NCBI GenBank assembly: GCA_012959605.1
Contig: DUCU01000018.1
Coordinates: 3,459 to 35,789 of the forward strand
Length of the DNA: 32,331 nt
DNA from: Dehalococcoidia bacterium
GTDB lineage: Bacteria > Chloroflexota > Dehalococcoidia > Lucifugimonadales > UBA3495
Direction: 5' to 3'
A program made the position numbers and the translations under genes. The notes below the pieces were generated by a model. That model was not told the origin of the DNA and did not search any database. It saw only the letters and a list, made by a program, of their open reading frames with translations. This document shows, piece after piece, positions 16,004 through 24,315 of the stretch; the first letter of the stretch is position 1, and every line of letters begins with the position of its first letter.

Positions 16004-17224
16004 CTATTTGGCTTGGAAGGTCACGGGAAGAGTGTCCAAAGTATGGACCGAATTGTTGGGACGCCAAACCGGTTCTCCGGCAAGGTTTATGGACTCTACT
16101 TTGTTGGCAATAGCGGTCAACACAGCATTGGCTTCCGCCCGTGCCACATTCTGGCCCACACAACCGTGTATGCCAACCCCAAGGGCCAGGTGGTCTGATG
16201 GTCTGCGTTCAATATCGAACTTATCAGCCTCACGCCAATGTTCTTCATCCAGGTTCGCCGCGCCCAGCACACACAGAATCTTGGTGCCCTCAGCTATTTT
16301 CACACCGGCCACCACAGTATCGATGTTAGCCGTGCGGCAGAAAGAATGGACAGGAGATGTGTAGCGCAAAGTTTCTTCGAAGGCCCAACGGGCGAGGCTG
16401 GGGTCGCTCTTAAGAATTTGGAACTGCTCAGGGTTGTTGGCTAGACACCAAATGGCGCTGCCCAGCGCCGTGACAGTAGTGTCGATGCCAGCCGATAGCA
16501 GGGAGCGAACTAACAAACCCGCCTCTTCTTCAGTGATCTCACCCGTATCAGCGGCTGAATAGATCGCTGCACCAAAACCCTCTGGATCCAGTTGGTCACG
16601 CCGGCACTGCTCCGTAATCCATGGGACAACATCAGGCGCCTTTGCCATGGCAGCACGGCGTATTTCGTTATCTGGCCCCAAGGCATTGAAGACCATCTCG
16701 CCGTAATCCACCAGTCGACGCCGGTTGCTGTCACGTAGCCCTACGGCGTCAGGAAACACAGTAGTTGAATAGGTCTCTGCGAGGTCCTCAATCGCCTCAA
16801 ATGTCCTTTTCTCTAACAGAACGTCGATCAGATTCTCTGCGGCCTCTAGAAACTTGTCCCTCAAATTTGACACAGAGCGGAGAGAAAGGGCCCGTTCGAT
16901 CACCGCCCTGGTCTTGGTGTGAAAAGGAGGATCCACCTCCAAAACAATGCTAGACGGTCGCCATGGTTCTTCCAAACTGAAATCCTGTAAGCCAACCCCT
17001 CGCGATGAGACGAACCGCTCCCAATCCGAGAAAACCTCCTTGGTCACTTCATAACGCCCACAGGCCAGGATGGAATATTTTGGGATGAAGGAGAATGAAC
17101 CGTTGGAGCGCAATTCTGCGTAGTAACGGGAAGGATCGGTAAGTAGGGCGGGGTCATAGGGGTCCACGTCCCATATCGGTACGCCTGTTGGAACGTCAAT
17201 CTGTTGATGGCCTTCGAGCATCAT
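16004..17224 (-). CDS. Cytochrome P450
   Basis: A 406-residue soluble bacterial P450. The I-helix oxygen-activation motif AGIDTT is at 245-250, the ExxR pair is Glu284-Arg287 (ETLR), and the heme loop LALGVGIHGCVGQ has Cys355 as thiolate ligand. The first residue of the usual FxxGxHxCxG heme motif is Leu instead of Phe, a tolerated variant. HLALGVGIHGCVG and SPVHSFCRTA resemble bacterial P450s acting on aromatic, terpene or steroid-type compounds, but the substrate is unknown. No ferredoxin or reductase gene is adjacent. Two ATGs are in tandem at 17224 and 17221, with AAGGTGG about 8-9 bases upstream. It leads the two-gene group with the ASST-like gene. Confidence 0.95.
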   Translation of the reverse strand: MMLEGHQQIDVPTGVPIWDVDPYDPALLTDPSRYYAELRSNGSFSFIPKYSILACGRYEVTKEVFSDWERFVSSRGVGLQDFSLEEPWRPSSIVLEVDPPFHTKTRAVIERALSLRSVSNLRDKFLEAAENLIDVLLEKRTFEAIEDLAETYSTTVFPDAVGLRDSNRRRLVDYGEMVFNALGPDNEIRRAAMAKAPDVVPWITEQCRRDQLDPEGFGAAIYSAADTGEITEEEAGLLVRSLLSAGIDTTVTALGSAIWCLANNPEQFQILKSDPSLARWAFEETLRYTSPVHSFCRTANIDTVVAGVKIAEGTKILCVLGAANLDEEHWREADKFDIERRPSDHLALGVGIHGCVGQNVARAEANAVLTAIANKVESINLAGEPVWRPNNSVHTLDTLPVTFQAK

Positions 17225-17456
17225 GAAACCACCTTTTAGAATGAGAGGGTGTGTTCCCGCTAATAATACAGGTTTTTCACTGTTCCATTTCTACCGTTTG
17301 CTATCCTAAAACAGATAGTCTAGGTTGACATATTTATAAGAGGCGAGGCACAGATTACCGACGATTATATAAACTCACACCCTGCTCACACTACCTGTTG
17401 GCCATAACGGTAAATACTGGCCTCGATTGGCATATTACGGACCACACGGGGGCACC

Positions 17457-17885
17457 ATGTCGCGCATGAGTACAATTTCGATCTCTTTGACCGTTATTGG
17501 CGCATTGCTGTATATAACAGGCGTGCCTTTTTCGCCTTGGGAACAGCACTCAGAGATTAAATCGGAAGCCACGATCGTACCGGTTCCAGTCGATGTCCCA
17601 TTAATCGAATTTATGGCTGTGTCCGACTCCGTGGCCGAGCCAATACCATTCGAGCTAGACGCCGTCGTACCTCCGTACATCATATTGGAAAGGGGCTCGA
17701 CTCTCTGGGGCCCGGAGTCCCAACAGGCCGGTATTCACATCTCGATTCGGACAATGCCCGGGTCATATTCTGAATACGCTGCCTTGCAGTCGACCAATCA
17801 AAAAGACCAGCAGGTCTCGCTGAGCCCATTTAATGGGCATAGTTCTTTAACACCGCCATGGCTGGAGTCACCCATCCTAAAATAG
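17457..17885 (+). CDS. Hypothetical membrane-anchored protein, possibly with a degenerate LysM-like segment
   Basis: I do not recognise a family for this 142-residue protein. It has a short positive N-terminus, one hydrophobic segment (about residues 6-24, ISISLTVIGALLYITG) that could be a signal anchor, then an acidic, proline-rich exported part. Near residues 75-85 the stretch YIILERGSTLWG resembles the start of a LysM peptidoglycan-binding motif (consensus V-x-x-GDTLW), and AALQSTN may mark its end, but the resemblance is weak. The frame is open to an ATG at 17427; the ATG at 17457, with a G-run about 5 bases upstream, fits better. A strong terminator 36 bp downstream supports a real gene. 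Confidence 0.55.
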   Translation: MSRMSTISISLTVIGALLYITGVPFSPWEQHSEIKSEATIVPVPVDVPLIEFMAVSDSVAEPIPFELDAVVPPYIILERGSTLWGPESQQAGIHISIRTMPGSYSEYAALQSTNQKDQQVSLSPFNGHSSLTPPWLESPILK

Positions 17886-17920
17886 GGAATAGTCTTCTTA
17901 GACTGATAACGATTAAAAAG

Positions 17921-17960
17921 AAAGACTCCGGGCATTAATGCCCGGAGTCTTTCTGTGTTT
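17921..17960. terminator. Perfect palindromic two-way terminator
   Basis: Bases 17921-17936 (AAAGACTCCGGGCATT) are followed at once by their exact reverse complement (17937-17952). This gives a 16-bp dyad whose central ATTAAT would form the loop. The plus-strand tail is TTTCTGTGTTTT; the minus-strand tail is TTTCTTTTTAATC. It lies between the ends of two converging genes (17885 and 17990) and should stop both. Confidence 0.88.
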
Positions 17961-17989
17961 TGCGATTCACCGATGAAACTAGTGTAGGG

Positions 17990-18283
17990 TCAGGTTGGCC
18001 ACGGCTTGGAGTCTTCCGGAGGCGGCGGTGCATCGAAAGGTGCCGGTTCCAACCAATCTTCAGAGATGGTCTCAGTCACTCCATTGTCCACCGTCACGTA
18101 ATATTCCGGCGGAACATCGGGTTCGCGTTCTAAGAAGGTTCCAGTCCAGTCCTGAAACAACTGTGGTGCAATAATCGCCAGAGACCCCTTGGCCCCCTCT
18201 GATGGGGGCCTATAGACACCTCCGTCTCGGATCTTGATCTGAATCCGTTGGTCCACTTTATAGATGTGATGTCTTACAACCAT
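17990..18283 (-). CDS. Hypothetical 97-residue protein
   Basis: No family was recognised. The protein starts with a basic beta-rich stretch (VVRHHIYKVDQRIQIKIRDGG). It continues GSLAIIAPQLFQDWTGTFLEREP, an acidic segment (YYVTVDNGVTETISEDWLEP) and a proline-rich tail. There is no signal peptide or membrane segment. The ATG at 18283 has only a weak ribosome site (GTGAGA). It follows the NIPSNAP gene by 53 bp in the same direction and ends before a strong terminator, so it probably shares that transcript. Confidence 0.6.
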   Translation of the reverse strand: MVVRHHIYKVDQRIQIKIRDGGVYRPPSEGAKGSLAIIAPQLFQDWTGTFLEREPDVPPEYYVTVDNGVTETISEDWLEPAPFDAPPPPEDSKPWPT

Positions 18284-18336
18284 GAGTCTGTCTCACTGGG
18301 CTTTTCTTGGTCTGCGAACTCTTGAGTGGCTCAAGC

Positions 18337-18948
18337 CTAGTGCATAGGCGAGAAGCTAGACGGCGCCATGATCTTGTTCTCTTGACGGATCATGCCAGGA
18401 GCTCCGGAGGGCCAACCCTCAATCTTGGTACCGCGAATCTCGTCCCGTTGGGCCAAGTCTTTGTACGGCCAAATGTGCATCCACCGGTTCAGACCTCCAA
18501 ACTCGGTGAACATTCCGGCGGCTAGCGGGGAGTATTTCTCCCGTTCTGGCAGAGCCTTTTCCCAGCGACTCAGTAACTCAGGGATGGAACCGGGCTCGTA
18601 AGTGTAGGTCCGCATCTCGTAAATTCCGCCAAGGGCTTGGTCTCCGCCCATCGGCTTCATGAACGGGGCGGGGTTCCAAATCTCAGAGTTCATGTTCAAG
18701 ATATTGCCGGGGGTGATTTTGGGCGGCCAATTCGGGTCTTTCCCCGCTGCCGCACGAACGCTGTCGCGCTCGGCCAAGTTCTCGTAGGCCCAAACATGGA
18801 TTATCTGGTTCAAAGGGCCAATCTCAGTGTGCCAAAAGGCAGCGATTGGGCCGTATTTCTCGCGGTGAGGAAGTGCCTCGGCAAAGGCTTCTTCCGCCTG
18901 AGCAATGGCTCTAGGCTTCAGATCATAGGTGCGTACTTCGTAGATCAT
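18337..18948 (-). CDS. NIPSNAP family protein with two tandem domains
   Basis: A 203-residue protein made of two NIPSNAP (ferredoxin-like, dimeric alpha/beta-barrel) repeats, about 1-95 and 108-203. Each begins IYE[VM]RTY and contains a block of the form LPxREKYxPxAA, then a G-x-L-N-x-x-x-H-x-W-x-Y strand (GPLNQIIHVWAYENLAERD; GGLNRWMHIWPYKDLAQRD). NIPSNAP proteins are small stress-related or ligand-binding proteins without an agreed reaction; the fold is shared with antibiotic-biosynthesis monooxygenases. The ATG at 18948 has GGAG about 7 bases upstream. The 97-residue orphan follows. Confidence 0.93.
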   Translation of the reverse strand: MIYEVRTYDLKPRAIAQAEEAFAEALPHREKYGPIAAFWHTEIGPLNQIIHVWAYENLAERDSVRAAAGKDPNWPPKITPGNILNMNSEIWNPAPFMKPMGGDQALGGIYEMRTYTYEPGSIPELLSRWEKALPEREKYSPLAAGMFTEFGGLNRWMHIWPYKDLAQRDEIRGTKIEGWPSGAPGMIRQENKIMAPSSFSPMH

Positions 18949-19118
18949 CTCGTTCTCCGTAGCAAATTATTTCTCGAGGTTGGGGCTTCAGTTGAGAAGG
19001 TATCATATCCCACTCAGCTTCCCAGCCGCCATTGTACCAAATGACGATAATCTGCTATACGCACCGCGAGTGTGGATTACGGTGGCGGCAAACTCCAAAG
19101 TAGCCCACGAAAATGTGC

Positions 19119-19146
19119 AAAAAATAGGGCCCCAATTACTAGGGGC
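19119..19146 (-). terminator. Candidate terminator downstream of typA
   Basis: On the minus strand GCCCC-TAGTAATT-GGGGC (19146-19129) is followed by CCTA and six T residues (19124-19119). The stem is short but all G/C. It lies about 55 bases after the typA stop. The stop codon itself sits in a separate 14-bp palindrome (AGAGACTAGTCTCT, 19195-19208) that lacks a T-run. Confidence 0.45.
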
Positions 19147-19199
19147 GCTATAAATGTGAACTCAGTTATCACCCATGCCGGTGACCTGCCGTTTAGAGA

Positions 19200-21062
19200 C
19201 TAGTCTCTGGCGCGGACACCATCTCCTCGGCGGACGCGTTTACGGTCCAGCGCGGAGAGCGCCATCTTACGAAGGCGGTAGCTCTGGGGTGTGACCTCTA
19301 GCAATTCATCATCAGAGATGAATTCCAAGGCCTCTTCCAGGCTCATGTTGATGGTGGCGTTCAGGCGTTTGGCAACATCTGCCGTGGATGAACGCATGTT
19401 GGTGAGTTTCTTCTCTTTGCAGACGTTAATCTCGATATCGCCTTCGCGACGATGGGAGCCAACGATCATGCCTTCATATACCTGGGTGCCGGGATCAACG
19501 AAGGTATCTCCGCGTCCTTGGGCGTTCAGCAGGCCATAGGTCACGGCCATGCCCCGCTCTGAGGCGACTAATACGCCACCGGGCTGTTCCTTTATCTGAC
19601 CTTCCATTGGCTCGTAGGAAGTAAAGACGCTGCTTTTAACTCCGTCACCTCGGCAAGTGCGTAGAAAGAACGAGTTGAACCCGATTAGCCCGCGGGTGGG
19701 GATCTTGTACTCCAGGTGAACGTAGCCGTTCTCGTCGTAGCGCATGTCCCTGAGTGTGGCCAGCCGGCCTGAGAGATACTCGGTTAGCGGACCAACATAT
19801 TCCTCGTTGGTGCTTATATTTAGGATTTCGTAGGGCTCGTGTATCTTTCCATCGACCATCTTGGTAACTGGCTCAGGACGCGACACCTGGAACTCAAACT
19901 GCTCCCGGCGCATGGTCTCAACCAGAATCGAAAGGTGCAGCTCACCGCGGCCGGCCACCACAAACACATCGGAGCTGGGTGTGGTTTCAACCTGAAGACT
20001 GACGTTGGTACGCAGTTCCCGGAACAGGCGGTCACGGAGGTTGCGAGACGTACAATGCTCGCCCTCTTTCCCCATAAACGGGGAGGTGCTAACACCAAAG
20101 GTCATCCGGACCGTTGGCTCTTCAATCTCAATGGATGGCAGGGCTTCCGGCTGTTCCACAGACGCTAACGTATCGCCGATGGAAACGCCTTCAGGGCCAG
20201 TCAGGGCCACAATGTCTCCAGCACTGGCTTCTGGAACTTCCACCCGCTCCATACCACGATAGACGAAGATCCGCTCCAGGGGATGGGTGGATATAGCGTC
20301 ATTCCGGCCCAGCAAGGCCACGTTGTCGCGCAGCTTCACCATGCCTCTAGTGATACGGCCCAAGGAAACTTGTCCCAAGTAATTATCGTAAGCAAGTGCG
20401 GCCACCAGCATCTGCATCGGAGCGTCTGGGTCTCCTTCTGGCGGTGGGACCGATTCTATTATGGCGTCAAAAAGCGGCGACATATCTTCGCCCGGCACGT
20501 TCGGGTCGGTGGTGGCGTAGCCTGCTTTAGCCGAAGTGTAAATAACCGGGAACTCCAGCTGCTCAGCGGTGTTGGCCAGTTCCAAGAACAGGTCTTGGAC
20601 CATCTCAAGCACTTCGGCAACGCGGGACTCAGGCCGGTCTATCTTGTTGATAACAACCATGGGGGTAACGTTCTGATTCAGAGCCTGACGCAAAACATAG
20701 GTCGTCTGAGGCATGGGGCCATCAACGGCGTCCACCAGCAGCAGACATCCGTCAGCCATGTTCATGATCCGCTCAACCTCGCCGCTAAAGTCGGCGTGGC
20801 CAGGGGTGTCAATGATGTTGATCCTAACGCCTCCATAGGTCACAGAAGCGTTTTTGGCCAAAATCGTGATGCCACGCTCCCGCTCCAGGGGGTTGGAATC
20901 CATGATCAACTCACCAACCTCTTGGTTGGCCCGAAAGACCTGCCCTTGTTTCAATAGAGCGTCGACGAGGGTGGTTTTACCGTGATCCACGTGCGCGATG
21001 ATGGCTAGATTGCGAATGCTGTCGTGCTGAAAGTTACTCAAAGTTTTTACCCCACACACCAT
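19200..21062 (-). CDS. typA: Translational GTPase TypA/BipA
   Basis: A 620-residue ribosome-associated GTPase of the EF-G family, linked to 50S assembly and stress adaptation. GTP-binding motifs are complete: G1 AHVDHGKT (23-30), G2 RGITI (62-66), G3 DTPGH (85-89), G4 NKID (139-142) and G5 SAKAG. The C-terminal half has TypA marks such as [28 protein letters not shown] and the end segment [14 protein letters not shown]-like (here [21 protein letters not shown]). Length is normal. The ATG at 21062 lacks a clear ribosome site; a TTG at codon 8 (TTG AGT AAC, 21041) follows GGGGT at good spacing and could be the true start. A 17-bp dyad lies 31-47 bases upstream. Confidence 0.97.
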   Translation of the reverse strand: MVCGVKTLSNFQHDSIRNLAIIAHVDHGKTTLVDALLKQGQVFRANQEVGELIMDSNPLERERGITILAKNASVTYGGVRINIIDTPGHADFSGEVERIMNMADGCLLLVDAVDGPMPQTTYVLRQALNQNVTPMVVINKIDRPESRVAEVLEMVQDLFLELANTAEQLEFPVIYTSAKAGYATTDPNVPGEDMSPLFDAIIESVPPPEGDPDAPMQMLVAALAYDNYLGQVSLGRITRGMVKLRDNVALLGRNDAISTHPLERIFVYRGMERVEVPEASAGDIVALTGPEGVSIGDTLASVEQPEALPSIEIEEPTVRMTFGVSTSPFMGKEGEHCTSRNLRDRLFRELRTNVSLQVETTPSSDVFVVAGRGELHLSILVETMRREQFEFQVSRPEPVTKMVDGKIHEPYEILNISTNEEYVGPLTEYLSGRLATLRDMRYDENGYVHLEYKIPTRGLIGFNSFFLRTCRGDGVKSSVFTSYEPMEGQIKEQPGGVLVASERGMAVTYGLLNAQGRGDTFVDPGTQVYEGMIVGSHRREGDIEINVCKEKKLTNMRSSTADVAKRLNATINMSLEEALEFISDDELLEVTPQSYRLRKMALSALDRKRVRRGDGVRARD

Positions 21063-21092
21063 AATAGCATTAGGATAGCTTTATTGCCGGAC

Positions 21093-21109
21093 TTTACATA
21101 TTCTGTAAA
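21093..21109. promoter_or_regulatory. Inverted repeat TTTACA-N5-TGTAAA upstream of typA
   Basis: Perfect 6-base arms (21093-21098 and 21104-21109) around TATTC form a 17-bp dyad, the size of many dimeric repressor sites. It lies 31-47 bases before the typA start codon, where a promoter would be expected. One arm also reads TTTACA, a -35-like hexamer, on each strand. Function is inferred from position and symmetry only. Confidence 0.35.
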
Positions 21110-21374
21110 CGGCATATTTGAAGCTAAACAGTGCATTATTCGTAGAGTCCATGCCAGATTGTTGTCGAAAGAAGGTGAAGAAATGTCGAATCCGCTGGTG
21201 ACTAACAGTTTTTATATCAGTAATTGAGTGGCGGTATGTCACAAAAACTCCGATATTGCATCGATTATCGTCGCCTACTCTGCCGTTAGGTTAAGTAGCG
21301 TCGCTGCACCGTGCTCTCAAAAACCGGTCTGCGCAGCGTCTTTGGTCCCGAGCACGCACCGGCAACGCGGGGTA

Positions 21375-21383
21375 TGGCATAAT
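21375..21383 (+). promoter_or_regulatory. Candidate extended -10 promoter element
   Basis: TGGCATAAT matches the extended -10 pattern TGnTATAAT with one change and lies 38 bases before the ATG at 21421. No good -35 hexamer is seen at 16-18 bases, which extended -10 promoters can tolerate. It would drive the DinB-like / molybdenum hydroxylase series. Confidence 0.35.
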
Positions 21384-21420
21384 CCCCTGAACCAAACTTG
21401 TTAGCTACCCGAGCATACCT

Positions 21421-21957
21421 ATGGATGCCGTTCATTTCATCTCAAACTGCTTGGCCCAGGTACACCTCAGACTGATGGCCACGTGTTACGACCTGACCCA
21501 GCACCGATTGCTCTGGCGTCCGGCGCCCACGGCCAACAACATTGGCTTTATCCTGTGGCACCTGGTGCGCAACGAAGACACCCGCATCACCAATACTGGC
21601 GATCTGGGCGATGACGTTTGGGCCACGGGAAGCTGGCACGAGCAGTTCGGCCAGCCAGTCACAGCCCCCGACCCTGGCGACCGCATGGGCCTGCGACAAC
21701 TGGCCATACCGTCATTAGAGGTTCTGGTGGGCTACGCCGAGGAAGTACACCAGCGTACGTCCGGTTACATTTCCGGGCTGTCTGACAATGACCTAGACCA
21801 ACCACCGGATCCATCGCAACCAGAAAACACCCGCGCCGGGTCACTTAGGCATCTAATCACCCACAAAAACAACCACCACGGGCAGATAGACTATCTACGC
21901 GGCCTTCAGGACGAGGAATGGGACCTACCTCGGGGCACTGGCATAGTACTGCCCTAG
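21421..21957 (+). CDS. DinB-superfamily (DUF664-like) protein
   Basis: A 178-residue four-helix-bundle protein of the DinB/YfiT superfamily, whose members bind a divalent metal through three histidines. These include thiol-dependent transferases (bacillithiol, mycothiol) and proteins of unknown role. Here His47 (GFILWHLVRNED) and His148/His152 in THKNNHHGQ match the usual H...H-x3-H arrangement. Which thiol, if any, is used cannot be told. The start is ATG 21421 with a weak ribosome site. It lies 34 bp before the molybdenum hydroxylase gene in the same direction. Confidence 0.88.
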   Translation: MDAVHFISNCLAQVHLRLMATCYDLTQHRLLWRPAPTANNIGFILWHLVRNEDTRITNTGDLGDDVWATGSWHEQFGQPVTAPDPGDRMGLRQLAIPSLEVLVGYAEEVHQRTSGYISGLSDNDLDQPPDPSQPENTRAGSLRHLITHKNNHHGQIDYLRGLQDEEWDLPRGTGIVLP

Positions 21958-21991
21958 ATACCAACAGACCAGAATCAATACGGAGTGCAAT

Positions 21992-24223
21992 ATGGCCACC
22001 CAATCAGCCATCGGACAGTCCATCACCAGGGGAGAGGGCCCAAACAAGGTAACCGGAAAATCGGTTTACACCGCTGATGTATCTCTGCCAGGCATGCTCT
22101 GGGGCAAGATTCTCCGCAGCCCCTATCCCTACGCCCGCATCGTCAGCATCGACAAATCCAAGGCTGAAGTTCTGCCCGGCGTGTACGCGGTGGTCACCGG
22201 CCAAGACATCCCCGAGACCAAGATTGGTCGCCGCATGGTGGACATGCCAATACTGGCCCAGGGAGTGGTCCGTTTTGTTGGCGAAAAAGTGGCTGCCGTG
22301 GCCGCCGAAAGCCGGGACATCTGCGACGAAGCCCTTCTCCTCATTGAGGTGGAATACGAAGAACTGGACGCGGTTTTTGACGCCGAAAACGCAATGGATC
22401 CGTCGGCCCCGAACCTACATCCGGACATGGAGTCCTATAAAGGCCTGCCACAACCACCCTCCGGAATCAGAAACACCTTTGCCCACATGACTTGGGAGAA
22501 GGGCGATATCGAACAGGGTTTCAAAGATTCAGACCTAATCTTTGAGCACAGTTTCAATGCCCAGTTGATGCACCAGGCCTACATCGAACCCCACGCCTGT
22601 TTGGTAGATGCCAGTCCTTCCGCGGAAGGAGGGCATGTGAATATCTGGGCCAACAACAAAGACCCCTACATGCTGCGTGACCAGGTCTCCCTGGCCTGGG
22701 ACGTGCCAACCGAAAGCATTGTGCTACATCCCACCGCCATCGGCGGCGACTTTGGCGGCAAGGGGTCATTCATGGATGTGCCGCTGTGCTACTACCTGTC
22801 CAAGCACTCGGGCCGTCCGGTAAAGATCGTCATGGACTACATCCAGGAGTTGATGGCCGGCAACCCGCGCCACCCAGCGGTGATGACCATCAAGACCGGG
22901 GTGATGAAAGACGGGACGATTGTCGCCCGCCAGGCCAGGGCGGTATTCGACAGCGGCGCTTACGGGGCATTCAAACCCAGAGTTTACCTAGGCGGCGCCG
23001 ACCACCTGTGCGGTGTCTACAAGATGCCCCACGCCAAGATTGACAGCTACACCGTCTACACCAACAACGTCCCCCGCGGCCACATGCGCAGTCCGGCCAA
23101 ACCCCAGGTGGTCTTTGCCGTTGAGTCGCACATGGACATGATTGCCCAGGAACTTGGCATGGACGCCTATGCATTCAGACTAAAAAACGTGATGCGCGAG
23201 GGCGACGCCTCACCTATCGGCCACCACTGGGCCCAAATAAAAGCGTCAGAAACATTAGAAGCTGCTGCAAAAGCGGCCAACGTCGGACAGCCGCTGCCGG
23301 CCAACACCGGTATCGGCATGGCCATGACTGATTTAGTGCAAGGCACGGGCCAGTTCGCCGCCAAGATCGGCCTCACCGAAGACGGCAACCCAGAGCTTCA
23401 TATGGCCTTCTGGGACACCGGCACCGGCTCCCACACCGTGCTGCGCCAGATGGTGGCCGAGGAACTGACTCTCGACACGGCCGATGTACAAATCGTGCTT
23501 GAGACAACGGCAAACATGCCCTTCAGCGCTGGCTCCGGCGGCAGTCGGGTCACTCTCTCGGCGGGGAAGGCGGTTGTTGCCGCGGCTGTGAACTTGCGCG
23601 AGAAGCTGGTGGAAGCAGCTTCGCCGTTGCTGGACGCACCGGAAGAACAGGTATCTCTGCAGAACGGACTGTTAATAGCGGCCGGACGTAGCGTGACCGT
23701 CGCTGAAGTTGTCGCCGCCACCGGCACTGAAACGCTGACCGGCGAGGCCCACCAAACGCCCGACGCCCCGGACCTGACCTCTTTTTGTACTCAGATCGCC
23801 GAGGTATACGTTGACCCGGAAACCGGCGAAATTACCGTCAACAAGATTATCTCCGCCCACGACATCGGCGCCATCCTGAACCCGCTGAACCACCAGGGAC
23901 AGGTGGAAGGCGGCTTGATCCAGGGCTTAGGTTACGCACTGATGGAAGAACTGGAACTGGAGGACGGCCACATCTCGACCCTAAGCTTCGGTGACTACAA
24001 GATACCCACCTCGGCCGACGTTCCGCCCATGGAGACGATCTTGGTCCAAGGTGACGCCGGCCCCGCCCCCTACGAGAGCAAAGGCATCGGAGAAAGCAGC
24101 AACATCCCAGTAGCCGGAGCCATAGCCAACGCAGTATTTGACGCCGTGGGAGTGCGCATCACGGATTTGCCGGTGACTGCGGACAAGGTGTTGGCGGGGC
24201 TAAGGGCTAAAAAGTCTGTCTGA
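21992..24223 (+). CDS. Xanthine-dehydrogenase-family molybdopterin-binding (large) subunit
   Basis: A 743-residue aldehyde oxidase/xanthine dehydrogenase large subunit. The N-terminal 'hammerhead' domain (about 15-130, RGEGPNKVTGKSVYTADV) is followed by the Moco-binding domains with GGDFGGKG, a GHMRSPAKPQ segment (family G-x-x-R-x-P/A-x-x-x-Q) and the GSGGSRVT region. The catalytic glutamate is Glu701 in KGIGESSN. Such enzymes hydroxylate N-heterocycles or oxidise aldehydes or CO. CoxL's active-site Cys loop (VAYRCSFR) is absent, so CO dehydrogenase is unlikely. The normal 2Fe-2S and FAD subunits are not adjacent; electron transfer would need partners elsewhere. The ATG at 21992 has CGGAG about 7 bases upstream. 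Confidence 0.93.
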   Translation: MATQSAIGQSITRGEGPNKVTGKSVYTADVSLPGMLWGKILRSPYPYARIVSIDKSKAEVLPGVYAVVTGQDIPETKIGRRMVDMPILAQGVVRFVGEKVAAVAAESRDICDEALLLIEVEYEELDAVFDAENAMDPSAPNLHPDMESYKGLPQPPSGIRNTFAHMTWEKGDIEQGFKDSDLIFEHSFNAQLMHQAYIEPHACLVDASPSAEGGHVNIWANNKDPYMLRDQVSLAWDVPTESIVLHPTAIGGDFGGKGSFMDVPLCYYLSKHSGRPVKIVMDYIQELMAGNPRHPAVMTIKTGVMKDGTIVARQARAVFDSGAYGAFKPRVYLGGADHLCGVYKMPHAKIDSYTVYTNNVPRGHMRSPAKPQVVFAVESHMDMIAQELGMDAYAFRLKNVMREGDASPIGHHWAQIKASETLEAAAKAANVGQPLPANTGIGMAMTDLVQGTGQFAAKIGLTEDGNPELHMAFWDTGTGSHTVLRQMVAEELTLDTADVQIVLETTANMPFSAGSGGSRVTLSAGKAVVAAAVNLREKLVEAASPLLDAPEEQVSLQNGLLIAAGRSVTVAEVVAATGTETLTGEAHQTPDAPDLTSFCTQIAEVYVDPETGEITVNKIISAHDIGAILNPLNHQGQVEGGLIQGLGYALMEELELEDGHISTLSFGDYKIPTSADVPPMETILVQGDAGPAPYESKGIGESSNIPVAGAIANAVFDAVGVRITDLPVTADKVLAGLRAKKSV
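24159..24181 (+). repeat. Copy 1 of a 23-bp near-identical direct repeat
   Basis: This copy lies within the 3' end of the molybdenum hydroxylase gene and encodes ITDLPVTA. It matches 25317-25339 at 22 of 23 bases, in the same reading register (copy 2 translates VTDLPVIA). Confidence 0.8.
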
Positions 24224-24315
24224 GCGTTAACAATCACTGAGCTCCCTCAAACTTGATTTCCAAGCTAGATTTCCAAGCCAGATTTCTAATAAAGCCGGAG
24301 GAAGAATTGGAACCA

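Larger units (their letters stand above)
21063..21420. other. 358-bp divergent intergenic region
   Basis: This stretch separates typA (minus) from the DinB-like gene (plus) and must hold promoters for both. I see the TTTACA/TGTAAA dyad near typA and an extended -10-like TGGCATAAT before the plus-strand genes. No ORF here has a credible start or family match, and no RNA gene was recognised. Confidence 0.5.

Noticed and set aside
20283-20957. 224-codon open frame on the plus strand inside typA
   Set aside because: It is antisense to a full, strongly conserved GTPase gene and its translation is rich in His, Gln and Val without any family motif.
21992-24223. Aerobic CO dehydrogenase large subunit (CoxL)
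   Set aside because: The form I CoxL active-site loop VAYRCSFR is absent and no coxM/coxS genes are adjacent.
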